This document shows, piece by piece, positions 1-9,627 of a stretch of 64,000 nt of DNA; position 1 is the stretch's first letter, and the number at the start of each line of letters is the position of its first letter. Origin of the DNA: Bdellovibrio svalbardensis (GTDB lineage Bacteria; Bdellovibrionota; Bdellovibrionia; Bdellovibrionales; Bdellovibrionaceae). The notes beneath the pieces were generated by a model that worked only from the letters and a program-made list of their open reading frames with translations, was not told the origin of the DNA and made no database searches. Location of the stretch: the NCBI RefSeq assembly GCF_029531655.1, contig NZ_JANRMI010000004.1, positions 1 to 64,000 on the forward strand. Reading direction: 5' to 3'. A program made the translations under genes and the position numbers.

Positions 1-311
1 TAATCTTTTAACTTTCTCAACATCGAAGTTACTCGTTGCTGAGAGGTAAGGTTTATATCGAAGCCTCATCAGCCTGTCAACAACCTAAATCATCTTTTTT
101 CAAAAAATCTTTTTAAAAGACTTCGTGAAAGAAGCTTCGTGTTTACTCGCTGGAGAAGCTTTCATATCTAACTTTTGAATACAAATCAAATAGTTAGACT
201 TTTAAAAGCCTGTTTGAAAACAAACATAACGCCGAAGTGAGACAGGGTTATAAGTTGGAAGAGCCCAAAGGCGCAAGCATTATTTTAAAAGAAAAAGAGT
301 TTCAAAAGAGA
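1..311. other. Gene-free stretch at window edge
   Basis: I see no convincing reading frame, tRNA or rRNA here. The sequence is AT-rich, with oligo-T and oligo-A runs near 95-120 and 285-300. It probably belongs to the intergenic region of a gene lying before the window. Confidence 0.5.
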
Positions 312-350
312 AAGGCCGTTTATGCGCACGAACTGGGCATAAACGGCCTT
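312..350 (-). terminator. Rho-independent terminator of the chemoreceptor gene
   Basis: A perfect 14-bp stem (312-325 pairing with 337-350, arm AAGGCCGTTTATGC) closes an 11-nt loop. It lies 20 bases past the stop of the minus-strand chemoreceptor gene. Read on the minus strand, it is followed by a T-rich tract. Confidence 0.75.
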
Positions 351-370
351 ATTTGCCTATAATTTAGGAA

Positions 371-2026
371 TTAAAAGCCTTCTGCGGTGCCGATTTTTCC
401 ACGCTGGTCATCGTCATCATCAAAAGGGATGGCTGCTTTTGCCACTTTTTTAGGATCAACAGCCTTTGAGGATGGCTTAATTGCCACGACTTTATTGTGA
501 GGTTTAGACGGTTTTGCCGCAAAAGCCTTCTTATCGCCGGTTTCCGCTACAAATGAATGAACCGCTGGCTCTGCTGCAACACCAATAACAGCTATATTGA
601 GCTCCGTAGTGAGGGCTCGCGACGTTTGTGCGAGATTGTTGATCTCACCACTTGTTGCGGCAATCTCCTCAGCAGAGGCGGCATTTGACTGCGATGATTG
701 ATCCAATTGATTCATTGCCTTGCTAATTTGCTGAATACCCGTTGTCTGTTCAGAGCTAGCAGCTGCAATCTCATTATTAAGATCGGCGACCTTTTTGATC
801 GAACTTACGATATTCCCTAGGACCACTCCGCTGGAGTCGGCAATTTTACTGCCTCTATCCACTTGCGAAACCGAATCCTTAATCAAAGAAGAGATGTCTT
901 TTGCTGATGAAGCACTTCTTTGCGCCAGCGCACGCACCGCCTCGGCGACGACCGCAAAGCCTTTACCCTGCTCGCCGGCACGTGCAGCCTCAACAGCGGC
1001 GTTCAACGCCAATAGATTTGTCTGGAAAGCAATATCATCAATCACAGAGATGATCTCTTCGATCTTTTTAGATGACTGAGAAATTTCACTCATAGACATA
1101 ATGAGAGATTTAATTTCAGACTCGCCTTTTTCTGCAGCATCACGAGAAGAGGCAGAAAGAGCGGCCGCTTGTTTTGCATTGTCTGAGTTCATTTGCACCA
1201 TCGAAGACATTTCTTCCAAAGCGGCAACCGTCTCTTCCAGAGAAGCTGCGGCCTGAGTTGAGTTCTGCGAAAGGGCATTTCCCGCCTCACTGAGCTGTCC
1301 GACGGATTCAACCACACGGGAACCTGCTCCACCAAGGCGCTCTGCTATGCCGCCCACTGAATTGGAAATTTTTGCGGCAGTTAACAACAACAACCCCATG
1401 ATCGCAAATCCCGCACAGACCGTCACGAGAACCATCAGATTTATAATTTGCGTACGGCTCTCTTTAAATTCTTTGCCTTCGGCGACAACTCTCTGGTCAT
1501 AGTGCGCGGTTACCTTTTCATTGAACTCTTCAAGCTTCGTTGAAGTATGATGAAGTTCCTCATCCAATATTCTCTTTGATTCCGCGAGGGACTCCTGTGT
1601 GTTTTTCTCCAGACCTGCAAGAATCTTCTCAGTCAATTCAATGTAAACTGGGAATAGAGACTTGGCCTCTTCATACATCTTTTGTTCTTCAGGGTCGAAG
1701 GAAGTCTTCGCATACTTTTCGTAGGACGCTTTAAACCGATCGATTGATTCGCGACACTCTTTTATAGAGCCTGGTCGGTCTTCTGCGCTATTAAGACCTT
1801 CCCACATACGGTAGCCAAAGCGATTTTGTGAGATTCGCATTTTATCAAGTGCCGAAGTATTTGGAATGATTTCTTCATGAGCACTCTGAACGAGCCCACT
1901 GATCTTGGTTAGACCTGTATAGGTGAAAGCGAAGATGATCGCAAAAGCGACAAAAGGGAAAATTGAAACGAAGAACAATCGACCTTTAATACCTTTAAAC
2001 CATAACCCTAACGAACTGTCTTTCAT
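371..2026 (-). CDS. Methyl-accepting chemotaxis protein
   Basis: A 551-residue inner-membrane chemoreceptor that would relay periplasmic signals to CheA/CheW. There is a membrane segment at about 17-38, a helical periplasmic domain of four-helix-bundle type to about 190, a second membrane segment at about 195-220, then a long methylation and signalling coiled coil. The hairpin tip [18 protein letters not shown] is canonical. No clear HAMP domain separates the second membrane segment from the signalling helices. The tail is Lys/Pro/Ala-rich and ends in a run of five Asp, without the NWETF-type CheR tether. AAGGA lies just upstream of the ATG. The ligand cannot be read from sequence. Confidence 0.93.
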   Translation of the reverse strand: MKDSSLGLWFKGIKGRLFFVSIFPFVAFAIIFAFTYTGLTKISGLVQSAHEEIIPNTSALDKMRISQNRFGYRMWEGLNSAEDRPGSIKECRESIDRFKASYEKYAKTSFDPEEQKMYEEAKSLFPVYIELTEKILAGLEKNTQESLAESKRILDEELHHTSTKLEEFNEKVTAHYDQRVVAEGKEFKESRTQIINLMVLVTVCAGFAIMGLLLLTAAKISNSVGGIAERLGGAGSRVVESVGQLSEAGNALSQNSTQAAASLEETVAALEEMSSMVQMNSDNAKQAAALSASSRDAAEKGESEIKSLIMSMSEISQSSKKIEEIISVIDDIAFQTNLLALNAAVEAARAGEQGKGFAVVAEAVRALAQRSASSAKDISSLIKDSVSQVDRGSKIADSSGVVLGNIVSSIKKVADLNNEIAAASSEQTTGIQQISKAMNQLDQSSQSNAASAEEIAATSGEINNLAQTSRALTTELNIAVIGVAAEPAVHSFVAETGDKKAFAAKPSKPHNKVVAIKPSSKAVDPKKVAKAAIPFDDDDDQRGKIGTAEGF

Positions 2027-2243
2027 AAGATCCTTTCAACGTCGCAATAAAAAATCTTTTACAATCCCTTTTCGGTTCGCCTTCAAAAGAAGCTTAGTCC
2101 AATTCATATCCCCACCCAAAGACCAGAGGCAAATCCTTACATTACAGGGGAAGCCTAAAACTAGTCTTAATATTGGTCGAGGCTTCCCGATAGGGACATG
2201 GCAAATTCAATTAAGAATCTGTCAAAGAACTACAGGAGTTACC

Positions 2244-3329
2244 TTGAAATTGAAATCCACCACCCTGGCTTTTGCGACCATTCTTTGCAGCCTCTCCGCT
2301 GCGGCCGCCGAATTCTCTGGCCTGAAGGTCTCAGGTGAGGCGAGCTTTGATTACAACTACCTCTCATCAGGGGACAATCGCTACCCTGCAGCAGGTGGTG
2401 CGACCAGCGACACATATCGCTTCAATCAAGCACAGCTGCTTTTGACAAAGGAAACAGATCAGATTTCTTTTCTTGCGCGCTTAAACTATGCCCCAACGGA
2501 TTACATGCAATCGAGCACCGCGTCTGCGAAGGCAAGCTTCGGAACTCTGGATCAACTTGAAATTTTTTATAAAATTCGCCCCGACTTTTCCATTGGTTTC
2601 GGCCGGCTCTCTACAACTCTCGGCTTAGAATCCTACATGAAATCGGAAAATGTGCTCTTTGGGAACACCATCTCCTATCAAGGAATTTTACCCGGATATG
2701 GTGAGGGCCTGCGCGCCAAATATACCCCTGGAGACTGGCTGAATTTAACACTATCCACTTACAATCGCATACCCAACGCACAGTTTGGGGACGACAATAC
2801 TCCGACGAAAACTACAGAACTCTCTGCCACCGGAACAACAAGTGACTTTACTTGGTTCGCGGGTGGTGTCATGGGAACCGATGGCGATGGATCTGTATCC
2901 AATCCAAAAATAGACCGAACTGCTTCAAGCATTTGGATGACCTATAGACCTTATGAAGAGCTAACATTTAGTGCCTTCTATGACACTCGTTCTCAAAAGC
3001 CACTGGGTGGCTCGAGTATTTATGCACAATCCCTCTCCGGCATTCTCTCCTACTCTAGAGCAAAGAATACCATTGCACTTCGTTATGAATCTGTTTTGGG
3101 GGCAGGAGAATTAGACACTATGAATGGGACCGTCTCTTCCAACTTCTATCCTGGCGCTGACAAAGTGCAGGTTTGGACGATTGGGGACAGCTATGCGGTT
3201 TCGGAGTTTATGAAGGTGTATCTAGAATACCGTCATGACGATGCAGACCAAGAAGTTCTTAGAAACAACAAAGGTGATGCGACGAAAGAACTTCATCTCA
3301 TCACCCTTGGTGCTGTTGCGCATTTCTAG
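2244..3329 (+). CDS. Outer-membrane beta-barrel (porin-like) protein
   Basis: The reading frame is open far upstream, but a TTG at 2244 preceded by CAGGAG gives a clean Sec signal peptide (about 22 residues ending AAAA before EFSG). I place the start there, giving 361 residues. The mature part is rich in alternating aromatic strands (for example FSIGFGRLSTTLGLESYM) and ends in Phe (VAHF), as outer-membrane barrels do. It resembles porin-like proteins of no assigned substrate. It is divergent from the chemoreceptor gene, with about 220 bases between the two starts. Confidence 0.75.
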   Translation: MKLKSTTLAFATILCSLSAAAAEFSGLKVSGEASFDYNYLSSGDNRYPAAGGATSDTYRFNQAQLLLTKETDQISFLARLNYAPTDYMQSSTASAKASFGTLDQLEIFYKIRPDFSIGFGRLSTTLGLESYMKSENVLFGNTISYQGILPGYGEGLRAKYTPGDWLNLTLSTYNRIPNAQFGDDNTPTKTTELSATGTTSDFTWFAGGVMGTDGDGSVSNPKIDRTASSIWMTYRPYEELTFSAFYDTRSQKPLGGSSIYAQSLSGILSYSRAKNTIALRYESVLGAGELDTMNGTVSSNFYPGADKVQVWTIGDSYAVSEFMKVYLEYRHDDADQEVLRNNKGDATKELHLITLGAVAHF

Positions 3330-3335
3330 TCGCAG

Positions 3336-3653
3336 CTATTCTTTTAGAATCATCAATCCTTCTTTAGCCTGAGCATTGCCTTCGATTTTAATTTCGGAGG
3401 CATCTTGAGTAATCACACGAGACACCACTCCCGTTCCCACCTTTTCATTATGGCAGAGACGCACTTTGGGGCCTTGGCAAACTTCCTTATAAAGTCCGAC
3501 CCTGTCGCCCTCTTTAAGAGAAACATTTTTCGTTGTTATTTGCGCATTTGCCGAGTCAATCTTGAGAGTGACGGTTCCCTGCATTGTTTTTGGGATTGCG
3601 GCAACAGCTGAAGCAGAAATAAACAAACTTAAAATCATCATTTTGGTTTTCAT
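3336..3653 (-). CDS. Small exported protein, unknown function
   Basis: 105 residues with an N-terminal signal peptide ending about residue 19 (SASAVAA). The mature part is mostly beta-prone, with two Cys (in KEVCQG and RLCHNE) that could form a disulfide, and a KEGDRVGLYKEVC segment reminiscent of SH3-like beta barrels. I do not recognise a family. It converges on the barrel gene with only 6 bases between stops. A GAGGAAGAG ribosome site precedes the ATG. Confidence 0.7.
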   Translation of the reverse strand: MKTKMMILSLFISASAVAAIPKTMQGTVTLKIDSANAQITTKNVSLKEGDRVGLYKEVCQGPKVRLCHNEKVGTGVVSRVITQDASEIKIEGNAQAKEGLMILKE

Positions 3654-3819
3654 ATACTCTTCCTCTTTAGACCTGGTTTTAGGATCGTCTCGTTAGAGGA
3701 AGTTGCAAGAGGATTGCCAAACCGGAGGGCTATTCTATGGGTTTTGACAGGGACTCAGTGAAGAACATTTCTACAGAGCCTTCCAAATAAGGCCCATCCG
3801 AATTGAGCTCATATTTGCC

Positions 3820-5778
3820 TTAGCCGGCCGCTAGGGCCTTCTGCTCCAGTCTCTTGAGATCTGGGTTGGTATTATAGAATACAAGATCTGTTGTTTTATA
3901 GTGTTCGGCAAGCTGACGCAGAACCCAGGCCCCACTGGCCTTGAAGAGTGGGTTCTTGGAATCCAGGAACTCGTCGAGTTTTCTGGCGAGTTCGCTGTCG
4001 AAATTTCGTTTTCCAGTCACTAAGATGGCATCCGCAGAGACCCGGTTGTTCTTCGAATACATAAAACGTCGGAGGAAAGCAATATCCTGGGCAAGGTCCC
4101 CTAAGACAATGATGGCGTTGGCGTTTACGCGAGCGTCTTTATGATCTAAGCATTTCTCCAGAGACTCAATGAGAGCCGTCTCTACCATCGCAGGTGGAAC
4201 AACATGGCTCGCTATTGAAATCATGGAGGCCATGACCTTATCGCTAACGACTCCCCTTTGATTGAGTTCTGTCGTCTGGATCAAAAGTTCTGAGTACGCT
4301 TGAGCTTGCTCACTGGAAGTTTGCTTGAGCTTATAGGATGCCAGAATTTTATAAGTTTCAAAGAACTCACTGTCTTTGCCGTCCTTCAACTCTTTTGCCA
4401 AAAAGGCGTAAATACTGATCAGATCTTTGTCCCCTCGGAAATAAGTGAGTAGATGGAGATCTTTCTTCCGCAACACTTCTTCGATCGAAGTGAATGTTTT
4501 AGCCCGACATAGCACGGAAGGCTTCGCAAAACCTTTTAAAAGAGTCTCTTTGGTCTGATCTATTGTGCAAAGTTTTTCGACCGATGAAGACGCCTCGGCA
4601 TAGAAGGTCACCGAGCTGGCGGACTTGTCGTCAACCTGACTGAGCAATCGGGCTGATTCGATAAGTGGCAGACCACTGAGCGAAAATCCCGTATCTTGAT
4701 TTACGAAACGAATCTTACCTAGAACAAAACTGCCTTTTACCTTGAAATGGTGATCGGCATTGGCTGCCAGAGACTGTTCAATCTCATCGGCCACCTCGAA
4801 TATACTTCTGAGGACAGCCAAGGCCAAAGCTTGGGAATCGACCGCATTTTCTTTAATGTGGAAGACAATCTCATCACCGACATATTGATAAATAAGACCC
4901 TGATAGCGTTCGATGATCTCACGCGATCTCACAAAGTAGATATTCATGATCTCGGTGACGTATTCATCTTTCTTATCGAGAAAGATCTGCGTGTAACCGT
5001 TGAGGTCCACACGGATCATCGTTGACTGGAAAGAATAAGGAGAGGGCCTGCCCGATTTCATTTCATGTAAAATGGCTGGGGTGAGACTTTCGGAGTAACT
5101 GCGATTTTCATGTTCAAGGTAACGTTTAGTATCATCAAAGCTGCGAGTCGCGTTGATAAGAGTTTGCCCCTCGCGTGAAATACTTTTGACTTTACTTAAG
5201 GCCGAGCGATCCCGGCTGGCCAAAATACGACTGAGATCCAGAATGTCTTTTAAGAAAAGATAGACAATCAAAGCTACAAAAAGAGTCACAACGAGAATAT
5301 CTCGAATGATGAGAGATTTCATTCCCAAGGCGGTATTCCAGATGATTTTATTTTTATTCTGAAAAACACCGACCGTGAACTTATAGTCCATGAGCTTCAC
5401 AGTTCGGAACGCGACATTGTCTGTGGTCAGGATTTGATTGAAGACTTGATAGTCGTAATCGATCCCTTTTAAATTGTCCTTATTGTTGTACCATGCAACA
5501 ACCTGCCCGTTGCGCTGGACAATGTAGAAATCGACAAGAAAGAGCTCCCTGGATTTTTCAAGGCGATCCTTGAGGAGCGAGATGTTTTCTGTAACCAAAA
5601 AAGGAATAACACTTTCCTGCACGTATTGCATAGAACGCTGACGCTCGCGAATTTCGGTTTCAGTCAAATTCTTTGCATTGAGATAGAACTGCACTATTGA
5701 GACTGCGATGTAGCCGATCCAAAAGACGGCTACTATTAGAAGTACGATCGACTTGTTCCATTTACTTTTGGCGAACAA
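3820..5778 (-). CDS. Membrane-anchored class III adenylate/guanylate cyclase with C-terminal HEAT-like repeats
   Basis: 652 residues from a TTG start that has GGGAG six bases upstream. Order: membrane segment about 10-33, extracytoplasmic sensor to about 155, second membrane segment about 158-178, linker, then a cyclase homology domain about 250-430, and alpha-helical HEAT-like repeats about 530-640. The cyclase domain keeps both metal Asp motifs (RVDLNGYT and YVGDEIVFH). It should make cAMP or cGMP; which one cannot be decided here. The start overlaps the end of the upstream secreted-protein gene by 17 bases, so the two are translated from one message. Confidence 0.85.
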   Translation of the reverse strand: MFAKSKWNKSIVLLIVAVFWIGYIAVSIVQFYLNAKNLTETEIRERQRSMQYVQESVIPFLVTENISLLKDRLEKSRELFLVDFYIVQRNGQVVAWYNNKDNLKGIDYDYQVFNQILTTDNVAFRTVKLMDYKFTVGVFQNKNKIIWNTALGMKSLIIRDILVVTLFVALIVYLFLKDILDLSRILASRDRSALSKVKSISREGQTLINATRSFDDTKRYLEHENRSYSESLTPAILHEMKSGRPSPYSFQSTMIRVDLNGYTQIFLDKKDEYVTEIMNIYFVRSREIIERYQGLIYQYVGDEIVFHIKENAVDSQALALAVLRSIFEVADEIEQSLAANADHHFKVKGSFVLGKIRFVNQDTGFSLSGLPLIESARLLSQVDDKSASSVTFYAEASSSVEKLCTIDQTKETLLKGFAKPSVLCRAKTFTSIEEVLRKKDLHLLTYFRGDKDLISIYAFLAKELKDGKDSEFFETYKILASYKLKQTSSEQAQAYSELLIQTTELNQRGVVSDKVMASMISIASHVVPPAMVETALIESLEKCLDHKDARVNANAIIVLGDLAQDIAFLRRFMYSKNNRVSADAILVTGKRNFDSELARKLDEFLDSKNPLFKASGAWVLRQLAEHYKTTDLVFYNTNPDLKRLEQKALAAG

Positions 5779-7945
5779 AGCGATCTCCCTGATCTAGGAA
5801 AATCACTTCACCTTTGGGTGCTCCATAGGAGTTTCCATAGAGATCAAGGATGGTGATTTTTTGAGTTTCAAGTTGTTTTGAAAATGTGGAATCTTTGAGT
5901 TTTGACTTTACCGTGCTGTAGCTGCCATTGGCCACGAAGGTGATTGTTTCCTCTTTGACGGCTGTATTCGCAGATGAGACTGAATTCTTCCCGCTGGCTG
6001 ATGCCGAGGCAGGACCTCGCTTGGGACCTTCACCCACTGTCGCTTCAAGATTGTTTTTGGGTGTGATTCCCGCTGGCGAATCAGAGTTAGAGCTTGCACC
6101 TAGAGCAGAACGACCGGAGGCTGATGGCAAGGCTCGTGAAGAGTCACTGGACGCCAACTCCGAAGCGGGGGATCGATTAGTTCGAGTTTCACCAGATTTG
6201 GATTTAGATGAAGCAGGATTGGCAGCTGACGCAGATCTTGAAACTGTGTCAGCGGAACCGCTTGACCCGTCCAATGTGATGCTTTCAACAACTCGTTCGT
6301 CGGATTTCACTGTTGATTTAACGGTGGATTTCGCCAAAGTAGCAAAATTATTGCTAACCTCTCTGGCCTTGAGTTCCTGACCTAATTCGGACCTTGAATT
6401 CTCTTTGCGGGCTGTTGGAGATTTTGATGGCTCAACTCGATCTGACTTCGCGAGAGAGTCACTCGCAATGGATGGAGTACTCAAGGCCCCCATCATATTA
6501 TTCGCCATTCTTAAAGTGCCACTGCTTTCAGAAGCTGATTGCGAAAGAGCGGCAACGGCGCCCTCTTCCGTTCGTGGTGGTGGATCTGAGATCATTCGAG
6601 AAAGCGTTGCTGGTTCCGGTGTCGCCACCTGGGCCAAAGCCATCTCTTCTTTCATATTTACTGACGACTCAGACGCAATCGTTCGCGAACCCGAAGCTGC
6701 CGGTTGCTTCGCTACTACTCGCGCATTGCCTTGCGGCTTATTGGCTTCGCTGGCAATTTCGGCAGAGCTTTCGGCTGCAGAGCTCTGAACTCCATCCAGG
6801 ACATTGCCTTTTAAAGTGACCGAAAATACGGAAGTATTATTGGCCAAATTAGCTATCACCATTTGCTTCTTGTTTTCTTTTGCAAAATTGCCGCAAGTTC
6901 CCTGAACTTTATCAACCAACTCTTCTTTTTCTATTCCCGACAAATGAAGAAGCTCATGGGTGATCATTTCGACAGAGAACTTTGCATCCTCAGAATCTTC
7001 TTTTAATTTATGGACGACAAACTTTCCATCTTCCGTCGCTTCCATAGGCTTGAAATTCTTTTTATCTTCATCAGTCTGGCAACGTATAAAGCCTTTCTTC
7101 TGCTCGGACGGCTTCATCAATGATTTTTTCTGCAACTGATAGCTGGCCTCGACTCCTTTGAATCCCAAGAGGTCCGCATCAGATTTTGTCAATTTTTCTT
7201 TAAACTGGGGATCCTGAAAGCATTTCTCCATCGAGTCCTGATCAAAAAGAATACGCGCGAGATTGTTCGTAATCTGCTGTTTCTCTCGTCTGGATAGAAT
7301 GGAATCACAGCTTGGGTCAAATCCCCCGTCGCTCATGAAGTCAGTAAATAAAGACTTCTGCATCTCGGCCAACTCCGCTTGCGCTTTACGGGTTGTCGGT
7401 TCTGCAGTGGAGCACAGAGCTGAGTCTTTGACCTTTTCCGGCAGGGCGCTTTTCACAAGCGCCGAGAGCTTCTCTAACATATTTGGCATATTTGCCTGAG
7501 GTTGAGTTTGTGGGTTCGCTCCACTAGATTCAGTTTCTTTACCCGACTCACTGCCAGATTCCTCACTGACTCCAACATCAAAAGCCCACTTTTGCAGAGG
7601 ACGAATTTTGGAGTAAGTCATTTTCAATTTATTACTAGAGTTTCTATAGAGAGCTTCATGGACCTGCGATCCCATTATTTTTTTCACATAAAAGGTTTGA
7701 ATGATTCCCTTTTTGTATGAAACTTCAACTTCCAGAGGACCTTTCTTTAAGCGCCAAAGATCAATGCTGCCATCCCAGTCCGAATCGATACGAATGTCTT
7801 CGTAATCCTTATATGCAATGACAAAGCGTCCGGGCTCATAGTTCGATGGATTGAAAATAATCTGCCCTACGACCAAAGGAGATCGTTTCGGAGCTTGCGC
7901 GAAGCTTGTTTGTATAAAAAGCAGTAGAGCAATGGTTACTTTCAT
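5762..7945 (-). CDS. Secreted Ser/Ala-rich protein with HExxH zinc motif
   Basis: 727 residues from ATG 7945 (a GTG one codon earlier is possible). A signal peptide ends near residue 16 (SFAQA). An EF-hand-like calcium loop DSDWDGSIDLW lies at about 54-64. A helical domain at about 150-360 carries HELLHLSG at 330-337, the zincin metalloprotease signature, followed by acidic residues that could supply the third ligand. Residues 385-640 are low-complexity Ser/Ala/Lys, probably disordered or a surface linker. A short globular C-terminus ends DQGDRFVRQK. Peptidase activity is inferred from one motif. It is the upstream partner of the overlapping cyclase gene. Confidence 0.75.
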   Translation of the reverse strand: MKVTIALLLFIQTSFAQAPKRSPLVVGQIIFNPSNYEPGRFVIAYKDYEDIRIDSDWDGSIDLWRLKKGPLEVEVSYKKGIIQTFYVKKIMGSQVHEALYRNSSNKLKMTYSKIRPLQKWAFDVGVSEESGSESGKETESSGANPQTQPQANMPNMLEKLSALVKSALPEKVKDSALCSTAEPTTRKAQAELAEMQKSLFTDFMSDGGFDPSCDSILSRREKQQITNNLARILFDQDSMEKCFQDPQFKEKLTKSDADLLGFKGVEASYQLQKKSLMKPSEQKKGFIRCQTDEDKKNFKPMEATEDGKFVVHKLKEDSEDAKFSVEMITHELLHLSGIEKEELVDKVQGTCGNFAKENKKQMVIANLANNTSVFSVTLKGNVLDGVQSSAAESSAEIASEANKPQGNARVVAKQPAASGSRTIASESSVNMKEEMALAQVATPEPATLSRMISDPPPRTEEGAVAALSQSASESSGTLRMANNMMGALSTPSIASDSLAKSDRVEPSKSPTARKENSRSELGQELKAREVSNNFATLAKSTVKSTVKSDERVVESITLDGSSGSADTVSRSASAANPASSKSKSGETRTNRSPASELASSDSSRALPSASGRSALGASSNSDSPAGITPKNNLEATVGEGPKRGPASASASGKNSVSSANTAVKEETITFVANGSYSTVKSKLKDSTFSKQLETQKITILDLYGNSYGAPKGEVIFLDQGDRFVRQK

Positions 7946-8097
7946 CACGTAGTTACTTCGGTCACATTTCCTTGTTTATTAACTCGACTTAGGTTTATCA
8001 ATTGACTCACCGGCCGCTTTTGAATCGCCAACTGGAGCTAGGTCTAGTTTTGGATCCCCCTCTTCCTTAGATTCGCGAGATTCTTCAAAATATAAAT

Positions 8098-8484
8098 ATG
8101 AAATTATTGATATATTTTTCTGTTTTTCTGGGATCGATCTCTAGCTTTGCTGCCACGACAGAACTCCGTATGTTCTCTGCTGATAAAAAGAAATACGACA
8201 CTGTCAGAGTCACAGAATATCAAGGTGTTAAAATTTCTGAAAGTTGTGTGAAAGCGGGAAAGGCAAATTGCCAGGCCTGGACGGCCGTTCAAAATAAAAT
8301 TCCACAAACTCCCCCGCCGACAGCCGTTCTTGGCAACCCCGCCGCTCATTACTGTCTTGATCAAAAAGCGAACAACCGCATTCTCATCGATGAAAAAAAA
8401 CGAGAATTCGACTTTTGTGTTTTTGCCGATGGCTCAGTGATTGATTCATGGAGCTTATTCAACAAACACTTTGGAGGCAAATAG
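8098..8484 (+). CDS. Exported DUF333-family protein
   Basis: 128 residues with a signal peptide ending near residue 18 (SISSFA). The C-terminal half (NPAAHYCLDQ, then FDFCVFADGSVIDSW) matches the DUF333 pattern of two Cys and a conserved Trp, a family loosely called putative hemolysin without biochemical support. Its stop shares one base with the GTG of the papain-like protease downstream (TAGTG). They are therefore translationally coupled, and this may be a partner or inhibitor of that enzyme. Confidence 0.8.
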   Translation: MKLLIYFSVFLGSISSFAATTELRMFSADKKKYDTVRVTEYQGVKISESCVKAGKANCQAWTAVQNKIPQTPPPTAVLGNPAAHYCLDQKANNRILIDEKKREFDFCVFADGSVIDSWSLFNKHFGGK

Positions 8485-9605
8485 TGCGTCACCAAGTTCT
8501 GGCTTCATTTGTGCTCAGTTTTTCTCTTTTAGGAAGTGTTACCAGCTTTGCCGCTTATGGTTTGAATCCTTTCGGCCCCGAGTTCAAACCTCAAGCTGAC
8601 ACTGTGATTGCAGTTACAAACATGCCGCGAGTGCGCTCCCAGGACACCTTTGGTATCTGTTACGCTTTTGTGGCTTCGACTTTGATTGACGAAGCCAACT
8701 GCGTGCAAAACAAAGTGTCGGACTGTTCTTCTGTTTCGGACAATGACAAGGTTTCACCTTTGGATATGTCTCGCTATTCTCAGAAACTTTCGGATGGTAC
8801 CGATGATACAGATCGCTTTAACTATGAAGGACTTACTGAAGGTGGCAGCGAATCGTTTGCGCTTTTCAATGCGGCTTTTCGTGCGCAATCCATAACTCGC
8901 GAATCTTGTGCTCCCTTTGATCAAGTCGTGGGCAAAGTCAAAGATCCCGCCGAGGCACAACAGCTTGAGATTGCAATGTGGACAAAGTTTAAAGATTCTT
9001 ATGATGCCTACAAGAAAAAGAAAGAAGGTTGCGCGCAATGTGCCTTGGAGTTTGCGACAGCCACTGCCAATGACATCAAACAAGACTACGGACTTAAAGC
9101 TTCAAATCAAGACATCTTGAAGGCCTTTAGCGAAGACAGCTATGGAAAATTTTTGGATAAGATTTTGATTCCAGACAACTGCTGGGATCTCAAGAATCAA
9201 ACAACCTTGAAGGGCGCTTGGACTCAGAATATTTATCCAGAGAAGGGGCAGAAATCAAATTATGCTTCGGCCATCTCGAAGATTAAAGAAGTCCTGACCC
9301 AGAAGCGTCCCCTGTCCTTGGGCTTTTGCACACAGACTCCATTGAAGGCCAAAACCATGGCCGATTGTGGTGTTAAGTCTAAGACTGGAAAACTGGAAAA
9401 AGGCGAATCACATGCAATCGTGATTAAGGGTTATCGCCGTGTCTGCAACAGCGCGAACAAATGCTATGATGCTCTTCAAATTCAAAACTCTTGGGGTGAG
9501 TCTTGGCAGAACTCCAATGACGATGGCTGGGTGGATGCGAAAGAGCTTCTCGACCGCTCGTTCTATGAGACACAAAGCATGACTTGGCTAACTCAACAGA
9601 AATAA
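8484..9605 (+). CDS. Secreted papain-like (C1A) cysteine peptidase
   Basis: I place the start at GTG 8484, with GGAGG six bases upstream and a good signal peptide (ends near SFAAYG), giving 373 residues. The earlier in-frame ATG at 8448 lies inside the DUF333 gene and spoils the signal. Catalytic residues fit family C1: Cys59 in QDTFGICYAF, His310 in GESHAIVIKG, Asn335 in QNSWGESW. A Cys-rich insert (EGCAQCALEF) is present. It likely degrades protein outside the cytoplasm, plausibly prey or scavenged protein. Confidence 0.88.
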   Translation: MRHQVLASFVLSFSLLGSVTSFAAYGLNPFGPEFKPQADTVIAVTNMPRVRSQDTFGICYAFVASTLIDEANCVQNKVSDCSSVSDNDKVSPLDMSRYSQKLSDGTDDTDRFNYEGLTEGGSESFALFNAAFRAQSITRESCAPFDQVVGKVKDPAEAQQLEIAMWTKFKDSYDAYKKKKEGCAQCALEFATATANDIKQDYGLKASNQDILKAFSEDSYGKFLDKILIPDNCWDLKNQTTLKGAWTQNIYPEKGQKSNYASAISKIKEVLTQKRPLSLGFCTQTPLKAKTMADCGVKSKTGKLEKGESHAIVIKGYRRVCNSANKCYDALQIQNSWGESWQNSNDDGWVDAKELLDRSFYETQSMTWLTQQK

Positions 9606-9609
9606 CAGA

Positions 9610-9625
9610 GGGAGCAGGTGCTCCC
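9610..9625. terminator. Hairpin between convergent genes
   Basis: GGGAGCA (9610-9616) and TGCTCCC (9619-9625) form a tight perfect stem just after the protease stop and just before the stop of the zinc-binding protein gene. There is no strong T tract on either strand, so terminator function is only probable. Confidence 0.4.
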
Positions 9626-9627
9626 CG

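Noticed and set aside
1923-2243. 107-codon upstream extension of the porin-like gene
   Set aside because: It overlaps the divergent chemoreceptor start. TTG 2244 with CAGGAG and a signal peptide is far better.
5928-6819. Long plus-strand open frames (150, 141 and 127 codons) opposite the Ser-rich protein
   Set aside because: They mirror the low-complexity Ser/Ala coding on the other strand, have no ribosome sites and no recognisable protein features.
5385-7640. Possible direct repeats in the Ser-rich segment
   Set aside because: Composition is biased but I found no ordered repeat unit.
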